7,631 nucleotides of DNA from Lachnospiraceae bacterium (GTDB lineage: Bacteria; Bacillota; Clostridia; Lachnospirales; Lachnospiraceae): assembly GCA_017964745.1 (NCBI GenBank), contig JAGCRJ010000208.1:1-7631 (forward strand). Direction: 5' to 3'. Both the position numbers and the translations under genes were made by a program. This document shows, piece after piece, positions 1 to 5,416 of this stretch (positions are counted from its first letter, which is position 1; each line of letters opens with the position of its first letter). The notes under the pieces were generated by a model. That model saw only the letters and a program-made list of their open reading frames with translations, made no database searches and was not told the DNA's origin.

Positions 1-75
1 AAACGTGCTAAATTAGTGGATTTTTCAAAAGCAAAAATAGTCTGGACCACGTTTGGACCACTTTTTCGGGCATGA
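1..75 (+). CDS. Partial 3' end of a coding region, possibly integrase tail
   Basis: An open frame enters from the left edge and ends at TGA (73-75), giving 24 residues, a basic stretch (KRAKLVDFSKAK) followed by an aromatic tail (IVWTTFGPLFRA). I see no domain. The composition of the tail reminds me of C-terminal tails of some clostridial tyrosine recombinases, but this is memory of a style, not a match. Codons are AT-rich (AAA, TTA, GCA, ATA), unlike the ATC/AAG/CTT-rich neighbours, which would fit transferred DNA. A 24-codon open frame can occur by chance, so the call is weak. It would converge on the TSCPD gene to its right. Confidence 0.25.
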   Translation, partial: KRAKLVDFSKAKIVWTTFGPLFRA

Positions 76-105
76 AAAAACACCCGCAAACCTAGGTTTT
101 ACGGG
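75..105 (-). terminator. Rho-independent terminator of the TSCPD gene
   Basis: Read on the minus strand, a hairpin (CCCG arm at 102-105 with CGGG at 83-86, and an inner stem formed by AAAC/GTTT around the CTAG centre at 92-95) is followed by TGTTTTTT. It lies about 40 bases after the stop of the minus-strand gene. On the plus strand no T-run follows, so it acts in one direction. A small internal loop (base 87 against 100-101) makes the stem imperfect. Confidence 0.65.
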
Positions 106-145
106 CATTTCAGACAACAGCTCGTAGCGGAACCGCCCCCCTGTT

Positions 146-400
146 TCAGTGTGCGGCTGCGTAGCTGTCGATCGCCTTGGCAAGCTGGTCGGCACAAGAG
201 GTGCCTCTTGTCTGACAGAGGTTTCCTCTGAGGATATCGGCTACCTCCGATGCATTCTTTCCTTCAACAAGTCTTCCGATGGCCTTGAGATTTCCGTTGC
301 ATCCTCCGACGAATGCCAGATTCCTGATCTTGCCGTCATCTATATCAAAGTCTATCTGTCTCGAGCATACACCGCTTGGTGTGAATGTTACATGTTCCAT
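146..400 (-). CDS. TSCPD domain-containing small protein
   Basis: This 84-residue protein is a complete stand-alone TSCPD domain. The signature is TSCADQLAKAI near residues 67-77 (usual form TSCPDxLAxAL), preceded by the conserved FVGGCNGNLKAI block at 30-41. Cysteines are at 12, 34, 62 and 69, so metal binding is possible. The domain is also found at the C-terminus of some class II ribonucleotide reductases; the short free-standing form is common in Clostridia and has no assigned biochemical role that I know of. It is cytosolic, with no signal peptide or membrane segment. The start is fixed by AGGAGG on the minus strand (408-413), seven bases before ATG. It is a single-gene unit with its own extended -10 promoter and terminator, transcribed divergently from the reductase gene. 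Proline of the usual TSCPD is Ala here. Confidence 0.88.
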   Translation of the reverse strand: MEHVTFTPSGVCSRQIDFDIDDGKIRNLAFVGGCNGNLKAIGRLVEGKNASEVADILRGNLCQTRGTSCADQLAKAIDSYAAAH

Positions 401-430
401 AAAAGGTCCTCCTTTTCTTCCTGTGTTCGG

Positions 431-439
431 ATTATATCA
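431..439 (-). promoter_or_regulatory. Extended -10 promoter of the TSCPD gene
   Basis: On the minus strand this reads TGATATAAT, a perfect TATAAT with the TGn extension. No good -35 box is found 17 bases upstream (GGAATA), as is usual for extended -10 promoters. Transcription would start near 424, leaving a leader of about 24 bases that contains the ribosome binding site. Confidence 0.7.
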
Positions 440-473
440 TAACTTGTCATAAGTATTCCCACTTTTTGGCTTA

Positions 474-505
474 TTGTCATTTTTTCGCTTTTTGTATGGT
501 ACAGT
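474..505 (+). promoter_or_regulatory. Possible promoter of the reductase/DXPS-like operon
   Basis: TGGTACAGT at 497-505 is an extended -10 box (TGn plus TACAGT) in a T-rich context. The nearest -35-like element, TTGTCA at 474-479, is 20 bases away, longer than the usual 17, so the -35 part is doubtful. The start of transcription would be near 512. No other promoter is seen before the gene. Confidence 0.45.
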
Positions 506-533
506 GGATAAGTAACGATGAAAAACAAACCCC

Positions 534-540
534 AAGGAGG
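534..540 (+). promoter_or_regulatory. Ribosome binding site deciding the reductase start
   Basis: AAGGAGG lies seven bases before ATG at 548. It falls inside the reading frame of an upstream in-frame ATG (518), which has no ribosome binding site of its own, so 548 is the real start. Confidence 0.9.
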
Positions 541-547
541 TTTTTAT

Positions 548-1291
548 ATGGTAGATGTTAAAGGAAAATGGGCCCTTGTGACGGGCGGAACCAGAGGTAT
601 AGGCAGGCTTGTAAGTCTTTTCCTTGCAGAGCGCGGATGCAATCTGATCATCCAGGGCAGGAGCGAAGCTCACGCAGCCAAGGTAAAGGAAGAAATTGAA
701 AAGTTCGGAGTTGAGTGCGTGACCGTAGAGGCTGAACTTTCCGAGCTTGAGACCGTTCAGAAGATGCTTGAGAAGATCGACAGACTCGGCATTGATGTTG
801 ACATCATAATGAACAATGCGGGAATGCAGGTTGCATACAGGACCGAGTATATGAAGACTCCTGCCATGGACTATATGACCAGCTTCCTGATCAATACCAT
901 CTCACCTATGATGATCTGTTATCACTTCATCCCCAAGATGATCGAGAGGGGATTCGGAAGGATAGTAAACACCACGAGCGGTATAGCACTTGAGCCGGAA
1001 CAGGCGGGTTATTCCGCGAGTAAGGCGGCACTTGACAAGGTTACCGTGGATATCGGATCCAAGCTTCAGGGCACGGACGTGCTCATTAATCTTACCGATC
1101 CCGGCTGGTGCAGAACGGACCTCGGAGGCCCCAATGCTCCCAACGCACCCGAGTCGGCGCTTCCGGGAGTTGTGGTAGGAGCGTTTGTCGATGACGGTAA
1201 ATCCGGAAGGATCTTCGGAGCAGGCCTTTTCCACGATATGAGCCTTGAAGAAGCCGTTGCGGCCGCAGAGAAGATGAACAGCCCTTATTGA
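548..1291 (+). CDS. Short-chain dehydrogenase/reductase (SDR), classical type
   Basis: A 247-residue NAD(P)-dependent oxidoreductase of classical SDR length. The cofactor motif TGGTRGIG is at 12-19, NNAG at 89-92, the helix Asn at 116, the catalytic Ser at 144, YSASK (Tyr155, Lys159), and the PGW..TD block at 185-191. Arg16 in the glycine loop and Arg38 after strand 2 favour NADP(H) over NAD(H). The C-terminal part after residue 195 is unusual and gives no clear substrate. General similarity is to 3-oxoacyl-ACP reductase-like and sugar or polyol dehydrogenase SDRs, but naming it fabG is not justified: no fatty-acid genes are nearby. It is the first gene of a unit with the DXPS-like enzyme, 57 bases apart with no terminator, so it probably makes or uses a ketone, aldehyde or sugar belonging to that enzyme's pathway. 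Cytosolic. Confidence 0.9.
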   Translation: MVDVKGKWALVTGGTRGIGRLVSLFLAERGCNLIIQGRSEAHAAKVKEEIEKFGVECVTVEAELSELETVQKMLEKIDRLGIDVDIIMNNAGMQVAYRTEYMKTPAMDYMTSFLINTISPMMICYHFIPKMIERGFGRIVNTTSGIALEPEQAGYSASKAALDKVTVDIGSKLQGTDVLINLTDPGWCRTDLGGPNAPNAPESALPGVVVGAFVDDGKSGRIFGAGLFHDMSLEEAVAAAEKMNSPY

Positions 1292-1337
1292 TATATAAAC
1301 GTTAACAGCAACCTGAATAGACAAGATCATTTTATGA

Positions 1338-1344
1338 GAGAGGA
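1338..1344 (+). promoter_or_regulatory. Ribosome binding site deciding the DXPS-like start
   Basis: GAGAGGA is placed five bases before ATG at 1349. The in-frame ATG at 1334 has no purine-rich site upstream and overlaps this one, so translation most likely starts at 1349, giving 586 residues. Confidence 0.75.
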
Positions 1345-1348
1345 AATA

Positions 1349-3109
1349 ATGGAATACAGATATCTTAAGAATATTAAAGGTCCCGATGATGTTAAGAAGA
1401 TACCCGAAGATCAGCTCCCTGAGCTCGCTTCGGAAATGAGGGAAGCGCTCTTTAACCGCCTTACCAAGATCGGCGGACATTTCGGTCCCAACTTCGGTGT
1501 TGTGGAGATCGCGGTTGCGCTTCATTACGTTTTTGATTCGCCTAAGGATCAGATGGTCTATGACGTCGCTCACCAGTCATATCCCCACAAGATGCTCACA
1601 GGAAGAGCTGAGGCATATATCGATGATGAGCATTTCCGCGACGTAGGAGGCTTTACCAATCCCAAGGAGTCCGAGCACGATATGTTCTATATCGGCCACA
1701 CATCGACTTCCGTAAGCCTTGCGACCGGTCTTGCAAAGGGCAGGGATGTCGCAGGCAAAAAGGGAAATGTCATTGCGATAATAGGTGACGGCTCCTTAAG
1801 CGGCGGTGAGGCACTCGAAGGACTTGATTATGCGGGTGAAATGAACACCAACCTGATAATCGTTGTCAATGATAATGAGATGTCCATCGCGGAAAACCAC
1901 GGAGGTCTTTACAAGAACCTTGCACAGCTCCGTGAATCGAACGGAACCTGCGAGACCAACCTGTTCAGGGCAATGGGCCTGGATTACAGGTATGTTGAGG
2001 ATGGAAACAATGTATCCGCCCTTATAAAGGCATTCAGGGAGGTCAAGGATACCGATCACCCGACTGTTGTTCACGTTCATACCGTCAAGGGCAAGGGCTA
2101 TCCTCTTGCGGAAAAAAATAAAGAGAACTGGCATTATTCGATCCCCTTTAACAGGGAGACAGGAGAGCCTCTTCATAAATGGAGCGGGGAATCCTACAAC
2201 TCGATCTTCGCTGAGCACATTCAGGAAAGGATCGCAGCAGATGACAGCATAGTCGTCGTCACGGCAGCGGTTCCCGGAGCCGTCGGCCTCGGAAAAGAGA
2301 TCCGTGAGAAGCTCGGAAAGAACTATGTTGACGTAGGAATAGCCGAAGAGCAGGCAACCGCCATGAGCTCCGGTATCGCAAAGAACGGCGGAAAGCCGAT
2401 CTTTGTCACAAATGCCACATTTGCGCAGAGAGTTTACGACCAGATGACCCAGGATGTGAGCCTGAACGGCAGCCCCGTTACGATCATCCTCTGCTCGGCA
2501 TCGATATTCGGAATGGGCGATGCTACCCATATCGGTATTTCCGCGATAGGTATGTTCTCCAATATTCCGGGGATCAAGTTCCTGTGTCCCACAAACCGTG
2601 AAGAGTATCTTGCGATGCTCGATTACGGCATTGACCAGACCGAGGGACCCGTTATCATCGCTGTTCCTTCCGACGGCGTGCATCCCGCAGAGTATTCCTT
2701 TGATACGGATTACAGCGGAAGCGCGAAGTACAGGATCTGTGAAGAGGGCGAAGATATCGCGATACTTGCGCTCGGAGATTTCTTCGGAATAGGCAAAAAG
2801 ACTGCGGAGTACATCGAAGAGCAGACCGGAAAGAAGGTCACCCTTGTTAATCCCAGATTTGCAACCGGTCTCGACACCGAAACGCTCGGGAAGATCGCCG
2901 CAGACCACAGGATCGTCATTACCCTTGAGGACGGTATCCTGGACGGAGGATTCGGACAGAAGGTGGCATCATTCTACGGTAAGACCGACGTGAAGGTTCT
3001 TAATTACGGTTTTGAGCGTATCTTCTATGACGGAGTAAAGGCAGATGATGTCCTGAGGGACTGCCGCATCACTCCCGAGCTCATTTATGAGGATGTTAAG
3101 TCGCTTTAA
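1349..3109 (+). CDS. DXPS-like thiamine-diphosphate transketolase with altered acceptor site
   Basis: A 586-residue thiamine-diphosphate enzyme with the domain order of 1-deoxy-D-xylulose-5-phosphate synthase: N-terminal cofactor domain (GGHFGPNFG 42-50, DVAHQSYPHK 72-81, GHTSTS 116-121, GDGSLSGG 146-153, NDNEMSI 174-180), pyrimidine domain (IAEEQ 331-335, Glu333), transketolase C-terminal domain (from about 465). Thiamine and metal ligands (Asp147, Asn176), His44, His262, Glu333 and His394 are retained. Compared with E. coli Dxs (recalled), Arg420 becomes Ser383, Arg478 Ser441, Tyr392 Asn355 and Asp427 Gly390; these residues normally hold the glyceraldehyde-3-phosphate acceptor. It lacks an internal segment of roughly 45 residues before position 205 and the VDGHD motif (here VEDGNN). 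It is about 35 residues shorter than Dxs. Automated annotation would probably say dxs; I infer a paralogue with another acceptor. It is second in the unit with the SDR. Confidence 0.85.
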   Translation: MEYRYLKNIKGPDDVKKIPEDQLPELASEMREALFNRLTKIGGHFGPNFGVVEIAVALHYVFDSPKDQMVYDVAHQSYPHKMLTGRAEAYIDDEHFRDVGGFTNPKESEHDMFYIGHTSTSVSLATGLAKGRDVAGKKGNVIAIIGDGSLSGGEALEGLDYAGEMNTNLIIVVNDNEMSIAENHGGLYKNLAQLRESNGTCETNLFRAMGLDYRYVEDGNNVSALIKAFREVKDTDHPTVVHVHTVKGKGYPLAEKNKENWHYSIPFNRETGEPLHKWSGESYNSIFAEHIQERIAADDSIVVVTAAVPGAVGLGKEIREKLGKNYVDVGIAEEQATAMSSGIAKNGGKPIFVTNATFAQRVYDQMTQDVSLNGSPVTIILCSASIFGMGDATHIGISAIGMFSNIPGIKFLCPTNREEYLAMLDYGIDQTEGPVIIAVPSDGVHPAEYSFDTDYSGSAKYRICEEGEDIAILALGDFFGIGKKTAEYIEEQTGKKVTLVNPRFATGLDTETLGKIAADHRIVITLEDGILDGGFGQKVASFYGKTDVKVLNYGFERIFYDGVKADDVLRDCRITPELIYEDVKSL

Positions 3110-3130
3110 GTGATTTTGTGGGATTGCAGG

Positions 3131-3158
3131 TTGATAAAGTCCGAATTGATGATAAAAT
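3131..3158 (+). promoter_or_regulatory. Sigma-A promoter of the DHH phosphoesterase gene
   Basis: TTGATA (3131-3136), a 16-base spacer and TAAAAT (3153-3158), the latter preceded by TGA and so also an extended -10. Transcription should start near 3165, with a leader of about 60 bases that contains a small hairpin. Confidence 0.7.
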
Positions 3159-3175
3159 GTAATAAGTAGAGCCTG

Positions 3176-3195
3176 CGGTCTCTTTTGACCGTTTT
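3176..3195 (+). terminator. Weak hairpin with short T-run in the leader
   Basis: CGGTC (3176-3180) pairs with GACCG (3187-3191) around a six-base loop, followed by only four T. It lies after the promoter of the DHH gene and before its start codon. It could be a weak terminator for read-through from the DXPS-like gene, or an attenuator-like leader element. A five-pair stem is marginal. Confidence 0.3.
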
Positions 3196-3225
3196 CTAAA
3201 AAATTTTCAAGGAAGGTTTAGGAAA

Positions 3226-4149
3226 ATGAGCAGAAGACTTATTACAAGAAGTGATTTCGACGGACTTGTCTGTGCCATGCTTTTGAAGGAAATGGATCTG
3301 ATCGATGAGATCAAATTCGTTCATCCCAAAGATGTGCAGGACGGCAAAGTAGACATTACCGGTGATGACATCACCACGAACCTCCCCTTTGATCCCAGAG
3401 TAAAGCTCGCATTCGACCACCACGAGAGCGAACTCCTCAGAGTACATTCCGATGAGCTTAAGGCTAAGTTCATCATCGAAGGCGAAGCTAAATCCGCAGC
3501 AAGAGTTGTTTACAACTATTACGGCGGTGCCAAGACCTTCACCAGAGTATCCGAAGAGATCATGGCCGCCGTTGATAAGGGCGACAGCGCAGATTTCACC
3601 AAGGAAGAGATCCTCGATCCCAAGGGCTGGGTACTCCTTAACTTCCTTATGGATGCACGTACCGGTCTCGGAAGATTCCATGATTTCAGGATCTCCAACT
3701 ATGACCTTATGATGGAACTCATCACATACTGTGTCGACCATAATATCGATGACGTTCTTAAGCTTCCCGATGTAAAGGAAAGAGTAGACCTCTATTTCGA
3801 GCAGCAGGAGCTCTTCAAGGCCCAGCTTGACAGGATAGCAAAGATCGACGGAAAGGTTGTTGTCATCGACCTCAGAAACGAAGAGACCATCTATGCCGGC
3901 AACAGATTCATGATCTATGCCATGCATCCCGAGGTTGAAGTATCCGTTCACGTAGCGTGGGGCTTTAAGAAGCAGAACACCGCGGTAATGATCGGAAGAT
4001 CCATCATCAACAAGGCTTCAACCGTTAACATCGGAAATCTCTGTCTTGAGTACGGCGGAGGCGGGCATGCTGCAGCAGGTACCTGCCAGCTTGCAAACGA
4101 TGAAGTCGATGCAAAGCTTCCCGATATCATCAAGGCACTCCAGGGCTGA
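3226..4149 (+). CDS. DHH/DHHA1 family phosphoesterase
   Basis: A 307-residue cytosolic protein with a DHH domain and C-terminal DHHA1 domain. Visible metal-binding elements: SDFDG (Asp10, Asp12), DHHES with DHH at 64-66, Asp117 and Asp120 in VDKGD, and the DHHA1 glycine motif GGGGHAAAGT at 277-286. The family hydrolyses phosphodiester or phosphoanhydride bonds with Mn ions (oligoribonucleotides, cyclic dinucleotide products, polyphosphate). The first motif lacks the leading His found in NrnA/RecJ-type proteins, so close homologues are often named exopolyphosphatase-related; the true substrate is open. A GGAAGG site (3211-3216) precedes the ATG by nine bases. It forms its own unit between a promoter at 3131-3158 and a strong terminator after 4168, so neighbours give no functional hint. 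Confidence 0.88.
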   Translation: MSRRLITRSDFDGLVCAMLLKEMDLIDEIKFVHPKDVQDGKVDITGDDITTNLPFDPRVKLAFDHHESELLRVHSDELKAKFIIEGEAKSAARVVYNYYGGAKTFTRVSEEIMAAVDKGDSADFTKEEILDPKGWVLLNFLMDARTGLGRFHDFRISNYDLMMELITYCVDHNIDDVLKLPDVKERVDLYFEQQELFKAQLDRIAKIDGKVVVIDLRNEETIYAGNRFMIYAMHPEVEVSVHVAWGFKKQNTAVMIGRSIINKASTVNIGNLCLEYGGGGHAAAGTCQLANDEVDAKLPDIIKALQG

Positions 4150-4167
4150 ACATAATATCTTAACCCC

Positions 4168-4199
4168 AAAGCGGATGGCTTTTATGCCATCCGCTTTTT
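4168..4199 (+). terminator. Strong Rho-independent terminator after the DHH gene
   Basis: GCGGATGGC (4171-4179) pairs perfectly with GCCATCCGC (4186-4194) around TTTTAT, flanked by AAA and TTTTT. It sits about 20 bases after the stop codon. The A-run on the left is short, so termination in the opposite direction would be weaker. Confidence 0.92.
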
Positions 4200-4264
4200 C
4201 TATGAATAAATCCGTCCCCAAGTCTCCGGAAATAAAATATCGTATGTATTTTAAAATTTAGGGG

Positions 4265-4292
4265 TTAAGTTTAATAATTTTGCATCCGATAT
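4265..4292 (+). promoter_or_regulatory. Sigma-D (sigma-28) type flagellar promoter
   Basis: TTAAGTTT (4265-4272), 12 bases, then TCCGATAT (4285-4292). Each box differs in one position from the known consensus (TAAAGTTT and GCCGATAT/GCCGATAA), and the spacing fits the 14-16 bases counted from TAAA in Bacillus sigma-D promoters. No convincing sigma-A promoter is seen in the same gap. Transcription would start near 4300, leaving a leader of about 70 bases. Confidence 0.65.
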
Positions 4293-4311
4293 ACAGAATA
4301 AGATATCTGTA
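4292..4311. repeat. Inverted repeat at the predicted transcription start
   Basis: TACAGA (4292-4297) and TCTGTA (4306-4311) form a perfect inverted repeat with an eight-base centre, overlapping the end of the sigma-D -10 box and the expected start site. GATAT and ATATC just outside extend it imperfectly. It may be an operator or a 5' mRNA hairpin; the AT-rich context makes chance possible. Confidence 0.35.
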
Positions 4312-4353
4312 AATATCTGATTTTCTATATGGAAACGGAGTTCGCAAATTCAC

Positions 4354-4360
4354 AAGGAGG
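4354..4360 (+). promoter_or_regulatory. Ribosome binding site deciding the DUF6033-like start
   Basis: AAGGAGG lies eight bases before ATG at 4369. An in-frame GTG at 4360 overlaps the site itself and cannot be the start. Confidence 0.9.
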
Positions 4361-4368
4361 TGGATCTT

Positions 4369-5238
4369 ATGAACGGAATTAACGGCATTAATGCTTATCA
4401 GCAGAATGCTCAGACCGTGAATTCATCCAAGACCTACTCATCGGAAAACACCAAAGCGGCAGCTTCCGCCAAGGAAGCATCTTCGTCCAAGACAGAGACC
4501 AAAGCATGGTCTCCTATTGACGTTACAAGTTCGCTTGTTCCGAGAAAGACCGACTACGGATTTACCATCGGAGACGTTAAGCTTTCCGATACCGCGGCTG
4601 ATTATTATAAGACGCTTAAGTCCAAATTCGGTACGATGGAATTCATCGTGGTCAGCAAGGACATGAAGGCACAGGTCCAGCAGAATGCTGCGGCGTACGG
4701 TAATGCCAGAAAGCAGGTCGTCCTGATCGATGAGGAAAAGCTCGAAAAAATGGCGACCGATGAGGATTACCGCAACAAGTACGAGGGCATCATCGCAATG
4801 TCCCAGATGAAGCTTCTCGAAGCCAAGAACAGTCTTGCAAGTACCGGAGCAAACGTTAAGAATTTCGGTATGAGCGTTGACGCAAACGGCAACGAGAAAC
4901 TCTTCGCGACCATAGAAAAGTCAACCGAGCTCCAGAAAGAACGCATCGAAAAGAAAGCGGAAGAAAAGAAAGAGCTCAAGGCCGAGGAAAAGAAAGAAGC
5001 CGCAAAGAAAGAACGCGAAGAGCGCATCGAAAAAGGCCGTGAGGAAAGAAAGGCCGAAGATGAGGCAATCTCGGAGAGGATCGATACGGATGAGCATAAG
5101 GATTATGTCATGATAGAGGCATTCTCCATGCATCAGCTTCTCAATAAGGTATCGGATTACTCATACGATTATGCATCCAACAATGTCATGACCGAAGCCG
5201 AGAGATCTCTCGGAACACAGATCGATTTCAGAGGATAA
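4369..5238 (+). CDS. DUF6033-like charged protein, probably motility-regulon member
   Basis: A 289-residue protein without cysteine, signal peptide or membrane segment. The N-terminus (MNGINGINAYQQ) is followed by a low-complexity Ser/Ala/Lys/Thr linker to about residue 48. Then comes a folded region (50-182) with FGTMEFIVVSKDMK and GMSVDANGNEKLFATIEKS, a Lys/Glu-rich helix (184-238) likely to form a coiled coil or single alpha-helix, and a C-terminal block with MHQLLNKVSDYSYDYA ending in GTQIDFRG. I place it from memory in DUF6033, frequent in Lachnospiraceae; no function is established to my knowledge. A flagellar-type promoter precedes it and a terminator follows, so it is a one-gene unit probably expressed with late flagellar or chemotaxis genes. 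Absence of Cys and a disordered N-terminus would fit export through the flagellar apparatus, but this is inference. Confidence 0.72.
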   Translation: MNGINGINAYQQNAQTVNSSKTYSSENTKAAASAKEASSSKTETKAWSPIDVTSSLVPRKTDYGFTIGDVKLSDTAADYYKTLKSKFGTMEFIVVSKDMKAQVQQNAAAYGNARKQVVLIDEEKLEKMATDEDYRNKYEGIIAMSQMKLLEAKNSLASTGANVKNFGMSVDANGNEKLFATIEKSTELQKERIEKKAEEKKELKAEEKKEAAKKEREERIEKGREERKAEDEAISERIDTDEHKDYVMIEAFSMHQLLNKVSDYSYDYASNNVMTEAERSLGTQIDFRG

Positions 5239-5275
5239 GAGGGGAGATTGATATATAAATATATTGATCTTGGGG

Positions 5276-5306
5276 GGCGCCGCAGTTTTAACTGCGGTGC
5301 CTTTTT
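5276..5306 (+). terminator. Rho-independent terminator after the DUF6033-like gene
   Basis: GGCGCCGCAG (5276-5285) pairs with CTGCGGTGCC (5292-5301), one G-T pair included, around a TTTTAA loop, followed by TTTTT. It is about 40 bases after the stop codon. Confidence 0.92.
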
Positions 5307-5337
5307 GTAACCTTACAAATGTGTAAGGTAACGGTAA
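5304..5337. repeat. Cluster of GTAA/TTAC half-sites upstream of the esterase-like promoter
   Basis: CCTTACA (5311-5317) and TGTAAGG (5322-5328) are perfect inverted arms around AATG. A second, overlapping pair is TTTGTAA (5304-5310) with TTACAAA (5313-5319). GGTAA follows twice in tandem (5327-5331, 5333-5337). The cluster lies roughly 45-80 bases before the expected transcription start, where an activator or response regulator would bind. The regulator is not identified. Confidence 0.45.
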
Positions 5338-5347
5338 GTTTACTCAA

Positions 5348-5376
5348 TTGTTTTGAGGGTCCTCAGATGATATACT
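5348..5376 (+). promoter_or_regulatory. Promoter of the esterase-like/phosphatase unit with palindrome in the spacer
   Basis: TTGTTT (5348-5353), exactly 17 bases, TATACT (5371-5376), with TGA before the -10 as an extension. The spacer contains TGAGG-GT-CCTCA (5354-5365), a perfect interrupted palindrome that a repressor could occupy, and CTCAA/TTGAG (5343-5347, 5353-5357) overlap the -35. Transcription should begin near 5383. Confidence 0.7.
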
Positions 5377-5416
5377 TTCTTTCGTTCGAAAAAACAATAT
5401 CAGGAGTACCGATAGA

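Noticed and set aside
518..547. Upstream in-frame ATG that would add ten residues to the SDR.
   Set aside because: It has no ribosome binding site and the added segment is made from the AAGGAGG site serving ATG 548.
1334..1348. Upstream in-frame ATG for the DXPS-like protein.
   Set aside because: No purine-rich site precedes it, whereas GAGAGGA is well placed for ATG 1349; five residues of difference, so not fully excluded.
902..1573. Minus-strand open frame spanning the SDR/DXPS-like junction.
   Set aside because: No domain, no ribosome binding site and antisense to two motif-rich genes.
1796..2908. Long minus-strand open frame (370 codons) opposite the DXPS-like gene.
   Set aside because: It lies wholly against conserved thiamine-enzyme coding sequence, has no recognisable domain or ribosome binding site and many scattered Cys; it is a by-product of plus-strand codon use.
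1349..3109. Calling the gene dxs.
   Set aside because: Key acceptor-binding residues of true Dxs are replaced and an internal segment is missing, so the symbol would overstate the function.
3196..3951. Minus-strand open frame (251 codons) opposite the DHH gene.
   Set aside because: It overlaps the DHH gene and its leader, and the plus strand has clear DHH and GGGH motifs, promoter and terminator.
5408..5416. CCGATA near the esterase-like start as a second sigma-D -10 box.
   Set aside because: No TAAA-type element at the required distance, and it lies between the ribosome binding site and the start codon.
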